This document shows positions 11,009-21,917 of a DNA stretch of 64,000 bases, one piece after another. The notes beneath the pieces were generated by a model that saw only the letters and a program-made list of their open reading frames with translations, did not search any database and had not been told where the DNA came from. The position numbers and the translations under genes are program-made. The DNA is from Turnera subulata (Eukaryota > Streptophyta > Magnoliopsida > Malpighiales > Passifloraceae), in NCBI GenBank assembly GCA_028386065.3, contig JAKUCV010001000.1, positions 1-64,000 on the forward strand. Reading direction: 5' to 3'. Every line of letters begins with the position of its first letter. Position 1 is the first letter of the stretch.

Positions 11009-12689
11009 TACTATTCCAATTGCGACATCAGTTGTTGTTTTGATGTGAAATTGAATCAAAACCTAATTGCTCCTGGCATGCTTCATGCAGCATGGATCCA
11101 CTGGCATTATGCAAAGATTTTTGTATTGGGTCAAAGTCAATTGTTAAAAAGTCCACTTCATCACCAAAAGAAAAAAGTCCATTGCCGCGTTTAAAAAAAA
11201 AAAGTCCATTCCAAAGTTTCTTCAGTAAGGCAACAGGTTCCATCATCAATGCTAATGTAATCTTGACTTGTTTAATCAATCATACAATCCACTAGATTAA
11301 TCAGCTGATGTAGTCTATGACGACCAGGCACTCTCTCTGGACTATGAAGAAAAAAAAATCTTCAATTTTTGTTCTCTATTCACACAAATTAAGAAACTAT
11401 TCATAAATTCCAGAAAACATTTTTAAGTATTGAAGAACATTAAAATTCTTCTCTTCTAGTATCAAATAAAAAAAAAAAAATCTTCTCTTCTATGTACCAT
11501 CACGCACTGCATACAAGGTGAACATTCCATGTACATGGTAAAGAAGCTAGTCCTCCTCAGAAACACAGACAGATGTTATTCTACAACTTCCATATTATGC
11601 GTTGTGTGCCTAACTGAAAAATCCACTGTAGTTTTGCTTGTCAGATGTCAAGACCATCGTGCAGCAACCCCATATTAATGTTATAAAGCCTGTCACACCC
11701 AGTTAATCAGAGATTGGCCATGGATCCAGTCCAAAATACTTCTCCTAGAATCACTTCTTGGACTTTGGTTGGGTTAGATGGAACCTAGAAAATCTGAAAC
11801 CTGTAACTTAAGTAATTTGATGGTCAGTCTAGTTCTAATAACCTTGCATATTATCAAGACATCATAACGCAAATGCAGAAATTCCACCAGAAAAGTTAGA
11901 AATGATACCTTCAAGGTCTCTGAAGACTAAAATTACATAAATCTGTTGTCCCTTTAGGTGCTTTTGAATCTCTGAAAATTGAGATTCCAGGGAGCAAGAG
12001 AACCTGCCAAGAAAAGCTTACCATTTGAAATTTCTTAGCAGTCAACAATCATCAAATGTATGGCGAGAGGCTGGCTGGAAACTAGCAAAAGATACATTCT
12101 TGACTCTATGACTGTCTATCATTGACATGAGATAAAAATTTATGTAACTAGAAGTTTTTTAATTTCCAAATCTAAACTCATCATATCGTCAACAGATTAT
12201 CCTCCATGGAAAACTGATGATTTTCAAGTTAGCAGATATTAGGACATAATTGCATCAAACTGCCATGAAATTCAACGAGTTACATTGTCCACAATTTCAA
12301 GCTAATTTGGCAACATGAACCGGTGTCTTTCCAGAACTTGACCTTAAACAAAGTCAAGAAAAGCCACTTCCTCCTGCTGCAGTACAAATTTCCATATCAT
12401 GGATCTTTTAATGCTGCAACATAGCCTCTCCAATGATTTCATCTGAGTAACTTGACCATAAATAGGTTTGTCACCACGTAGTTTCATCCAGAATGATCAT
12501 AGGCAACCGAGAGTGGAACAAATTTCCGTACCACGTTTAGCGAGATGCAGGGAGCGATTAGCGTCAGCTAATTGTACCACCATGGACATCATTGATACCA
12601 CAACTGCCTTTACCGGTCATTGATGGCCTTGTCAGGGAGACTATTTCAATATTCTAAAAGCAGAGCAAAACCGGTACATTTTCCAGATT

Positions 12690-14504
12690 TTACCAATAAT
12701 CTCTGCAGGAACAAAGTCCATCCTTAAAGTGATGAAATCGCACGCGATCCCTGACAATTATATCCCGACCAAAAGCTTTGGAAATAGATTTTGTAAACGA
12801 ATGGCAATCTTTGCAGACTCTCAAATTCTTCACTATTCGAAGGGCAGTTCCTTCTGGTGTTTTTGCTAACCCAAAAGCAATTGCTAGCTTCTCACTATGA
12901 TATGTGATGAAAGACTCCCGGAAATCTATGGAGCAGGAGCCATGCGCCGTCCCTTTACAATCCTCTCTCACATAACCGAACAAGGTGGCCACCTGAGTTA
13001 CTTCTTCCAATTTCTCGTATATCATTTGAATATCAGGGTGTGACTTGTCATCCACAACAAATCTGTGAATTTGGTCGGAAAGTTCAATCCAGCTCCAGCC
13101 AGGAGAGGTCTTTATTCCTTGGTTTTTGATTAATTTTCTCATCCTTGCAATACCCGCTGCATCTCCCGCTCCAGCATATATTGTAGCAAGTAATACATAG
13201 TCCCCTGCATTTACTGCTCCCAAATGAGCTAGATGATTCATGGTCAGTTCTCCTATTTCCACATTTTTATGTATCTTGCAAGAGCTAAGGAGGGTTCGCC
13301 ACAAGACTGGATCATCCTGCCAAGAACAAGTATGTACAATCTCAAGCGCTTTCTCGAGCTTTCCCGCCCGTCCATACAGATCCACAAGGCATCCGTAATG
13401 CTTAATTCCGGGCTTAATATTGAACGCAGAGCTCATTTGATGGAAATACTCGATACCCTCCTCAACTAATCCTTGGTGGCTGCATCCACACAGCAAACCA
13501 AGAAATGTGACTGAATCAGGCTGCACCCCATCTTCCAACATCTGCTGGAAAAAAGAGATAGCATCATAGCCAAAACCATGCACTCCAAACCCAACTATCA
13601 CGGAGTTCCAGGTAAGGCGGTCCCGGGAAACCATCCCATTAAAGACCCCAAGAGCAGCATCCAGGCTGCCACATTTAGCATACATATCAATAAGAGCATT
13701 CCCCACATACACATTTCCCGCCAGCCCCTTCTCCCGGGCAATCCCGTGCAGCTTCACCCCCATGTTCAAAGCACCCACGTGAGCACAAGACGAAAGCAAG
13801 CCGACAAGCGTAAACCCATCAACACCCACCCCCTCTTCCCTCGTCACGCCGAACATCTGAAGCGCCTCCTGGTGACACCCCGCCTGGGAATACCCCGAGA
13901 TCATCGCATTCCATGCAACCAAATCCCTCTCGGGCATTTCATCAAACAGCTCACGGGCATCCCCAACGCACCCGGTTGCTACGTAGCACTTGAGTAAACT
14001 GGTGCAGACCCTAAGGTCCTTGTAAAACCCGGTCCTGATCAGGGAGCCGTGGAGTTCACGGCATTTGGAGGAAGACCTGAGTCCGGTGCAGGCCTTGAGG
14101 GCGAAGGTGAAGGTGAAGGCGTCGGGGCGGGCGGCGGCGGTCGTCAACATGTGGTTGTAGTAGAGGATGGCATGGAGGAGAGGAGGAGAAGAGTGGTGGT
14201 GGTGGATGGAATTGGCGGAGGAGCGGAGGACGAAGCCTCTGATGATGGAGTTCCAGGCCTGGGTGGTGGGGGGAGGGGAGGAGGAGTGGAGGAGGAGGTG
14301 GCGGAAGAGGAGGAGGGCGTGGGGGAATGATCCCGAGACGGAGACGGCGCAAAAGTTCAAGATGGCGGCGGAGATGGAAGGGTGGTGGTGAAGGCCGGCG
14401 ACGGTTGCGTGGGACTGGATCTTCCTGAGCCGCCGCATGCTGTTGCATCCCTGCAAGAGGGTGAGTATGGCTTTGGCCTTGGGTGAGCTCTCCCTATCCA
14501 CCAT
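12690..14504 (-). CDS. PLS-class PPR protein with DYW domain (At3g56550-like)
   Basis: An organelle RNA-editing factor: PPR repeats bind a specific RNA and the DYW domain is the cytidine deaminase used for C-to-U editing. It is intronless, 604 aa, starting at the ATG at 14502-14504. Repeats of about 35 residues run from residue 85 to 430, for example PDAFTFTFALKACTGL, DLVAWNAMISGYSQAG, VYVGNALIDMYAKCGSLDAA and DRLTWNSVIVGFGVHGFGYD. The E/E+ region contains DPVLWRTLLSSCKIH and GWSWIEL. The DYW domain keeps the zinc/catalytic HSEK (H536-E538) and CKDC (C564, C567), and the protein ends CSCRDYW, so it looks catalytically intact. N-terminal wording (LLQGCNSMRRLRKIQSHA) and overall layout match Arabidopsis At3g56550 as I remember it. 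There is no strong transit peptide at the start. The first 60 codons are G+C-rich, which produces long but meaningless antisense frames. Confidence 0.95.
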   Translation of the reverse strand: MVDRESSPKAKAILTLLQGCNSMRRLRKIQSHATVAGLHHHPSISAAILNFCAVSVSGSFPHALLLFRHLLLHSSSPPPTTQAWNSIIRGFVLRSSANSIHHHHSSPPLLHAILYYNHMLTTAAARPDAFTFTFALKACTGLRSSSKCRELHGSLIRTGFYKDLRVCTSLLKCYVATGCVGDARELFDEMPERDLVAWNAMISGYSQAGCHQEALQMFGVTREEGVGVDGFTLVGLLSSCAHVGALNMGVKLHGIAREKGLAGNVYVGNALIDMYAKCGSLDAALGVFNGMVSRDRLTWNSVIVGFGVHGFGYDAISFFQQMLEDGVQPDSVTFLGLLCGCSHQGLVEEGIEYFHQMSSAFNIKPGIKHYGCLVDLYGRAGKLEKALEIVHTCSWQDDPVLWRTLLSSCKIHKNVEIGELTMNHLAHLGAVNAGDYVLLATIYAGAGDAAGIARMRKLIKNQGIKTSPGWSWIELSDQIHRFVVDDKSHPDIQMIYEKLEEVTQVATLFGYVREDCKGTAHGSCSIDFRESFITYHSEKLAIAFGLAKTPEGTALRIVKNLRVCKDCHSFTKSISKAFGRDIIVRDRVRFHHFKDGLCSCRDYW

Positions 14505-15699
14505 AATAATATCCGTTCCCTTCCTTTTCTTTCTTCTTAATTATTAGCCTGCTCACATAATCAACCAAACCAATTCAGTAACTAAAGTAAAAGTTTGATA
14601 GAAACTCATCAAGTAACATAAATAGCATTGCTTGTAAAGAACTTCAAGGGAGATTCTACAGTTGGTGTACAAATGGATTAGGATACTGCATCGTCTCCAT
14701 GTCTTAAAGCTTTGCAATACTGCTACAATAATGTTGGATGGGCATGGGTCCGAAACAATTACCACAGCACAAAATAAGTTTCAAGCTTAATGAATAATTA
14801 AGCACACCATAAGAAAGCATTTGCCGCAGAAAATACAGATTACATGCAGAGAGGAGAAAAGTTGAGAGACAACAGAAGACAAAATGCATGCCACCGCAAG
14901 ACCTTAATCAAAATGGGACATTGCAGTTATTATAGAATGCATACTAGAGCCTAAGCGGGAACTCTTAACAGGTAAAAAATGCAAAAAGAAAACACCTTTA
15001 ATTCTGAAAGCTGGAAAAGAAAAAGAACAACAAAAAAGGAGTTCTTTCAAAAAAAACAAAAAAAAAAAAACAAAAAGGAGTTGTAGGAAGTGATAGACAA
15101 TATAACCTACGTACCTGGGCTGTTTAAAGGAAAGAGAAGCGCGGGAGACAGAAGAGGGAGAAGAGGAGGCGGTTCTTTTTTTTTTCCTTTTTTCTTTCCA
15201 GTTTTCACTTTAAAAGAAGACACCGTACCATTACATTACATTGTTTTGTATTATTTGGAATCGGAATAGAAACGAGAATCCTAATCATTTTGTTGTTTGG
15301 TATCACATGGAATCGGAATAGAAACGGAATTTGAATAATTTTGTTATTTGGTTGGCAATAATCTAAGACATAAGTACTAGAGTGACAATAATCTAAAATA
15401 TAAATTTTAAAGCGAGGTTGTTTATTTCTCAGGTTTGGCTTTGATTTTAGAAAAAAGAACAAAAAGAGAGACTAATCCCCATTACATCTTATTACTTGAT
15501 ATATACTTGTTTTTGGCCACCGCCACACTAACTCTACCACTTCCCTCCTCCTCCTCCTCTTCTCTCTCTCTCTTCCTTCTCCGGCGAAGCTTCTCCCTCC
15601 TTTTCTTCCCAGCAACTCCCAGCACCGACTGTTCCCTGTCCCTCTCCCTGGGTGAGTGCTCCTTCTCTCCCTAGGTTCAAATTCCCTGGTTGCGTAATT
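14505..15699. other. Intergenic, 5' side of PPR gene
   Basis: Upstream DNA of the PPR gene. 15236-15353 holds a two-copy imperfect tandem repeat. About 15530-15665 is a CT-rich leader-like stretch on the plus strand followed by GGGTGAGTG, a plausible splice donor, as if the 5' end of a plus-strand transcript survives here. No coding exon follows it. Confidence 0.4.
15236..15353. repeat. Two-copy imperfect tandem repeat (about 58 bp)
   Basis: TGGAATCGGAATAGAAACG occurs at about 15257 and again at about 15309, each followed by an AAT..TTTTGTT.TTTGGT block. The copies differ at several positions, so this is an old duplication. Confidence 0.65.
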
Positions 15700-17097
15700 T
15701 ATGCATTTAAGTGTTTGATAAAATGTCAGGGAGGAGGCCCTTATTTATAGCCTTAGGCCATGGCATGGCCGTAATTATGTAAGCTGAAAAAAGTGAGTTC
15801 CATGGCTTCAGTTATAAATTCGTTTCTTCGAAAAAGGGCCAGCCAGAGGCTCGGAAAATTCTCAAAATATTTGTGAAGGTACTACTCCATGTGTTCTAAA
15901 GGGTTCTGAAAAAACGACTTGCGATTCTAACAAGAAACACGTTTTCTAAAAATGTCTCTAAAATTCTTATGGCTTCGGGTTGATCGTCCGTAAATTCAAT
16001 ATGGGGCCCTGATGGTGGCACTTCATGCCTTATACGCTACCGTTGCAAAAAAAAAATGGTTCAAAAAATGAATAAAAATGAGTTTTCGGCGAAAAATCGA
16101 AAAATTGCACTATTCTAGGCAAAAGTTTGAAAAATCAATTCCGGACCCTTCCGGTCGCTGGAAAGTTCTAGAAAAATTCCCAAGGTATGTTCTACCCTGA
16201 AAAAGACAATCGTAGGAAAAAAAATGGCACGAAAGTCGGAGTTTGGGGCATTTTTGGGCAAAAATCGGGTTCCAGGGCCCGTGGCCGGCCTGGTCACAGG
16301 CAAAAAAACTTCGCGCCTGATTTTTTTAAAAAGTTCGTTCGAGGACCTTCCCCAACCCCAAAAAAATATGGTCGTGATCGTATCGACGACGCGGATTTTT
16401 CAAAATAAAAATCTTTTCAAGATTCCATAAAAAGGACGAAGAATGGCTTGATCAAACAAGTTTGACCCAGGGCTTCAGGCTATTCTCGTCTTTTTTCTCA
16501 AAATTTTTAAATATAATCCTGAAACGCCCCGACCCGTATTTACCGTACACAGTAAACACGTGCCGGAACTGTGACAACCCAACCAAAATCAAGCCCAGCA
16601 TACAGTGTGTACAACAGAAACACGGGCTCAACAGCCCAAAATAAAAACAACAACAATAACTCAACCGGCCCAATGGCCCAATAATAATGAAAACAATGCA
16701 CAGCGGAAGACTTTAATAACTCACAAACATTGTATGCGACACTGATGCAAACTATGGATCCGAGCCCTGTCCAAGGGATAACGCCGCAACCTGTCTGGAA
16801 TGCACCAATCCTGTACCACAAATAACACATCCTACGGGATGAAAGCCCGCAGGTGAGGGGTGAGTCCGAAGTGCTCACCGACGAAGGAAAGACAATCAAT
16901 ATGCACACTATAAATACTCAAGGTCAAAACAGTAATAACCGCCAAACCAAAGACAAGACCCAAAACCGGTCCAAGACCAAAAAGACTCAATTAAAATCAA
17001 TTTCCAATTTTATCTTTTCGGGCCCCGTCACGGATAACTAGAGGTCAGACCTGGTTATCAACATATTCCGGGTGCCAGACCAAATCCAGAGAACCCA

Positions 17098-17460
17098 GGG
17101 ATCGACATCCCAAAAATACGAACCCAGGGATAGACATCCCAAAAATAATCACAGGATGGACATCCCAAACATAGACATGCTTATCATAAGTAACCCAGGT
17201 CATGGCCACCACGAAACAGTTTTAAACCATCGAGTCGTACCACTACCTATCACGTGACAATTATATTATCGTCATCAAAATCAAATCGTAGGGATCGACA
17301 TCCCTAACCAAAATACCGGGATAGACATCCTTATCCAAAATCAAGGATCGACATGCTTATCACAATTCATTAATTAATGCATTATACTTATTCCAAAAGA
17401 CACAGAAAATCAACACGGGGATAAACATCCCAAAAACCAACATGGGATAAACATCCTGAC
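17098..17460. repeat. Array of about nine GGGAT..ACATCCC mini-palindromes
   Basis: GGGATCGACATCCC or a close variant occurs near 17098, 17127, 17154, 17171, 17291, 17316, 17343, 17415 and 17443. Most copies are short inverted repeats (GGGAT with ATCCC around a 4-nt centre). They are separated by A-rich spacers such as CAAAAATA. The array lies wholly within the solo LTR. Confidence 0.75.
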
Positions 17461-18774
17461 CACAATCACAACAAATGCATCCAACAACAATGCAGTAAAC
17501 ATCAAGCACAATAACCGAGTAATACAAACACATATTGAAGGAAATCCATCCTCACCTTGGACGATTACTCAACTCCGGAAACAATGACCGGTCCGACGCC
17601 GGCTCCTCGGGAAACTGCCCGATATCCAAACCTATACCACAAAACAATATACACTCACATAAATGTACATAATCGGTATACTATGATGCCAATACTGCGA
17701 AATAAACCCATCCCGGTTCTTATCCGTTATTTTTATCTTTTTCCGAAAATATTTTACTATACGTATTTCCAAATATAATTTCGGTACCATACTTTAATTA
17801 AAACTCTCTTTCAAAATATTTTCATAAAATAATTATAATTTTCCAAAATTATAATCTCCATAATTTTTCCAGAAAAATAATAACCTAATTATAATTTTCA
17901 GAAAATATATATAGTATTTATCTTTTTTTTAAATATACATAATAATATTTTCCAACACAAAATATAATTACCTTTAATTTTCAAAGTACATATACATATA
18001 TATATAATTTCAACAACCATAATTTCCTAGGGAAAATAATATATATAAATTTCCAAAAATTATTTCATGTTATTTATATATTTTTCCAAATAATATTAGT
18101 TTTTCTCCAAAACATAACTTAATTATTTATCAAAGTATATATATTTATATTTTCCTAAAAATACCAGAATTAAATTGGCCATAATTTTCTCAAAATAAAT
18201 ATATATTTTTTCTCAAAATTAAATACCAGAATATAAATAAATACATATATATATTTTTTAAAAAATTAAACGGACTGGGCCATGAATAGTGCGGCCCAGA
18301 CCAAGGCAGCAGCCCAGCACAGGCCTGCCCAAGCCCGACCCACACCACACAGCCCAAGCCCAGCAGCGAAACCCAAAACTCAACCCAACAGTTCGTGACC
18401 CGTTTCTACGAGACGGATCCTTGCCAAATCCGGGTCTTACCTCCGGGTTGCGGCAACGGTGTCGACGGCGAAGGCGCGAGGAAGGAAGGCGAATGAGGCA
18501 GGGTGTGCGGCGGATGATGGCGACTCCATGGGCGGCAAAAAGGAGGCGCTGCGTCGCCGGTGTCGTCGTCAGCGGCGCGGAGAGGGAGATCCGCGGGTTT
18601 CGCCGCGGGTCAACAGCTCTGCAGTGCGCGTCCGGCGGCGGAATCAAACGGGGGAGGCGGCGTTCAGTCGGCGACGGCGTGCGAAGGGGCTGATGGCGGC
18701 GATGTGTCGAGACTCGGCGGGGAACGCTCCGGCGTGCACAGTGATGGCCCGGGGTAAGGTGTGACACTGTTCAC

Positions 18775-19045
18775 CATATATTTTCTTTCTTTTTCTTCCG
18801 ATTTACTTCTTTTCTTTCTTCTATTTTTCTTTCAATTTTCTTCTTCTTTCTATTTTTTTTCCTCTCTGTTTCTATATATATATTTTTTCTTCTTTTTTTT
18901 CCTTTTTTTCTGCCGGTTTTCCCCCTTTTTTTCTCTTTCTTTTTTTTTCCTTTCTTTTTTCTCTTTTTCTTTTCTCTCTTTTTCTTTTTCTCTCCTTTTC
19001 TCTTCTTTTTTCCTTCCCTTCTTCCCCTCTGGTTTCTTCTTTTTA
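18775..19045 (+). repeat. Long T/C-only tract inside the solo LTR
   Basis: About 270 bp of nearly pure pyrimidine on the plus strand (TTTC, TTTTTC, CTTTTT words), broken only by a short TATATATAT and a few G residues. The reading frames across it are low-complexity artefacts. Confidence 0.8.
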
Positions 19046-19579
19046 TAGACGATGAACACTGTGCACATGTGAAGCTTCAAATAATGCAGCTTGTCTGCAT
19101 TATAAAGCGAGTCCGGTCCGGACCAGAAAATAACTGATACCCCCTTAGTTATTTTCCGGTGTGATTTTCCGAGAAATTCCGAAACCCGAAAAATACCAAC
19201 TTAGGCCCGAAAAATCCACGGAAAAATTACGAGCGCAGGAAAACTCTCGGTTTCGAAAAACGACTCCCGATTTACCTTGAATTAATTACCCAAGATTAAT
19301 TCAACAGTAAATCACGGTGAAAAGACTTTTACAGTCCCGGTAAAAATCGAAAATTTTACCCGGGCTGTTACAAATCCGGAATTTCGGAGACACTTCCGAT
19401 GCTTTCTTTGGCTATTTCGAGGAGTGTTCTTTCTTAGGAAGGTTCTGTTTCACGAAAAAAAATTTCGTGGATTCGGGGACAAAATTTAGGTGCTAACAGA
19501 GTTACCCCCCATTGGGATGACTTTTATGCATTAAATATTGTCAACGCCCTATTCTAGCGTGGCAAAAGGTGTTGGAAAT

Positions 19580-21690
19580 GTTGATTCAGTTTTTAAGTGA
19601 AGTCATGAATTGAAACCTTGGGATTCCCGACATATAGGAGGTTTTGTAAGTGTGACTTCCTATCCACTTTCCCTCATTCAAACTCTTTCTTTCACACTTC
19701 TCACACCATCTCCCACAGTGGTGAAAGTTCTCGCAATACACAACGGAAGAAGGCTTCGTCCAACTCTCAAAGCTCGGACCGACACGTCTCCCAGGATCCT
19801 TCTTATAAGGCTGAGGTACCATTCCTATACCTTTCTTCTCTTTTCTCTTTCTCAAGTATCCATAACTATCCCTTACTTAAATGATTTGCAAGCTCTGTTT
19901 TTTCTTAAAGGCTTGCCTAGATTTTTGGAAATACAAAATGACTATCTAATGCAATCCTAAAAAAGAACGTGCTCTTTCTTTTTCTTGAATTCTTTTCTCT
20001 CTTTTCTTCTCTCATCTACATGTTATGTATGATAATATATGTGACACTCTTGCTACATAGGGTGACCGCATCCGGAGCCACTCTGGACTTAGGGTCTCGC
20101 TTCATATTCAGAGGCTCGTCAATCAGGATGTCAACCCGATGCACTGTATCGAGGCTGTTGGATTTGGAGATTTTCTCTCCTCATTCCCGACATTGTATGG
20201 GGGACCTCAGAGTGTTTGCGCTCTAGACCTTCGATGGTGGGACACCACCAACACTTTTCATCTTCCATATGGGGAGTTGACATTGACTCCCTCTAAGTAC
20301 TTTGCTATTACTGGCTTGGGGTCGAATGAGCTATTCCTGCTATGCTTCTTGTGGATACTGCTAGAGACAAGTGTGATCGATTGATTGGACAGCATGGCTT
20401 GTGGTTTGAGGGTCCTTCTTTGCCTCGTGCCCAATTCTTGGACTTTCTTCTCTCGGGTGACTTCCCCGAGACTGCAAAGCAGCGTGCTCGGGGCATTCTT
20501 CTTTACATAGTCTCTAGCTCCATCTTGGCTAATTCTAGCGACTACGTCAGCTTCGAACTGATAGGCTGCTTCGAGACCTTTTCTGATTCTTATGCTTGAG
20601 GAAGCATTGTGTCGGCTTCTACATACAGGGAGATGTCTCGCTTCTCTCGAATGATGGTTGAGGGAGAGACATTCGCCTTGGCCCGAGTGTGGGAGGTACT
20701 ACTCCCTCTTCTCTTCTTTTTTTCTTTTCTTCTTTACTGGATTGGCTTTTCCAACACTTACACCACTTCATCTTTTTTCTTCACAGATATAGGGATATGA
20801 GCATGGCTTGATCCAGTTCACTTGGGGAAGTCTCCCTACTAACGTATGCACAGTTTGGCCTGCTACCAAACACTGGACTAAGACTTTCTCTTCCCTTACT
20901 CGAGATGTCCATAGTGCTGAGGTTGATGCCGTATGTTCTACTGGAACAGTATTCTTTCCTTGTATCTCTTTTTTCCCCTTCTCGTGATGTCATCTCTTCA
21001 TATGCTCACTAGCCATGGTTTTTCTCATTTCTAGGTGCAGTTTCAGCCATTTCACATTTTGAAGAAGAGTGGGCTTCTGCCTCGGTTCCTTTAAAAGCTT
21101 GACCATCATCACTTCGTGGTGTCTCACTTGCATCAGTATTTCTGGTATTTGGGGGACCGAGCGACTCTGCAGTACGGTCCCTACTCTTCCACCACCTACT
21201 CGAGATAGTGCTTCTCATCATTCCTTTCTTCGATGTTTTGACGAGGACACGAAGACTATGCAGAGTATGTGAGACTGGGTTTTGTGGCACCCGAAGCAGA
21301 CATTGCTGATGAGGGGTCGACAAATGTGCCTCTTCCAAACCCTATGGTTCCTTTGACCCCTGCTCCCAAAGTTAACCCATCTCCTCCTCGGGCTACTGGT
21401 CATGCTCCTCCGGCTTTGTCGGCTTCTGTTTCGAGGGTTGGCCCCCACCTTTGTGTTAGAGAAGCACTTTCATCTCCTCCTCAACAAATCTCTATTGCTC
21501 CTAGGGGATTGATTCCTCTGACTGAGGATACTTTAGGCATGACTTTCCACATCCCAGATGACATATATGTGAGTTTCTTTCCACCCATTCTCATGCTTAG
21601 CTTTTCTCTTCTTCATGCTAGCGTACTTCTAATCTCTACAGGTTCTCGGCTTGTATTCTATTGACTTTCCACATCCCGGATGACAGAACT
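19580..21690 (+). pseudogene. Plant mobile domain (PMD) gene copy, broken, introns retained
   Basis: A plant mobile domain (aminotransferase-like) protein remnant. PMD proteins are found as MAIN/MAIL host genes and inside transposons. Exons can be laid out: about 19618-19815, 20061-20695, 20787-20940, and 21035 onwards, with GT-AG introns (donors 19816 GTACCA, 20696 GTACTA, 20941 GTATGT; acceptors at 20060, 20786, 21034). The diagnostic block is DLRWWDTTNTFHLPYGELTL then TPSKYFAITGLG. A frameshift near 20325 and a stop at 20597 break the frame, and another stop follows in the last exon. A Pro/Ser-rich tail follows (about 21270-21560). No partner transposase is visible. Its place just after a Tat-like LTR end suggests it was carried by that element, but this is inference. 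Confidence 0.65.
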
Positions 21691-21917
21691 GATCCTCTTT
21701 CTTCTTCTTGTTGTATCCTTATGTAACAAGAATAATGCATGTATGTAATCCTATTGTATGCCTAATGTATGTGGGAATTCTACCCTAGGCCTTGTGACAT
21801 TAGGATGTGTGTTTGATAGGTTATTTAAGGGCTGCTCTCTCGTACTTGGACATGCTATGTATCCTTGTCATCTTGTTTCTATCTTGTCTTAGGCGTGTTA
21901 AGGTTTATCAATGCTTC

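Larger units (their letters stand above)
10202..12689. other. Intergenic between NPF (5') and PPR (3')
   Basis: Upstream DNA of the NPF gene, then the 3' flank of the PPR gene. A 35-bp near-identical direct repeat is present at 10602-10636 and 10975-11008. A TATATATAT run at about 10360-10368 lies 160 bp upstream of the NPF start and may serve as its TATA box. About 11500-12690 is higher-complexity sequence, perhaps a long 3' untranslated region of the PPR gene. No other gene was recognised. Confidence 0.5.
16520..19373 (-). mobile_element. Solo LTR, family A copy 1 (2854 bp)
   Basis: In minus orientation it begins TGTAACAGCCCGGGTAAAAT and ends CGGGTCGGGGCGTTTCA. It is flanked by perfect 5-bp AATCC duplications (16515-16519 and 19374-19378). 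There is no gag or pol frame. Homologous ends occur at 21918 (opposite orientation, truncated) and 29977-32630. The G+C-rich frames at 18258-18767 are not conserved between copies and are not genes. Probably Ty3/Gypsy, lineage undetermined. Confidence 0.85.
15700..19498 (+). mobile_element. Possible Tat/Ogre-type LTR remnant, split by a solo LTR
   Basis: The right end, GGGGACAAAATTTAGGTGCTAACA, followed by GAGTTACCCCCC, resembles the 3' end of a Tat/Ogre-type LTR and the start of its internal region. The DNA on either side of the inserted LTR (16520-19373) reads as one older sequence once the insert and one AATCC copy are removed. The left boundary is a guess, and no primer-binding site or protein domain confirms the class. 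Confidence 0.35.

Noticed and set aside
14049..14448. Long open frames on the plus strand and in another minus frame, Gly/Glu-rich or Pro/Leu-rich
   Set aside because: They overlap the G+C-rich N-terminal codons of the PPR gene and are shadows of it, with low-complexity composition and no family signature.
18258..19080. Arg/Gly-rich and Phe/Ser-rich frames in LTR copy 1
   Set aside because: They lie inside a solo LTR, come from G+C-rich or pure pyrimidine tracts, and are not conserved in the two related LTRs.
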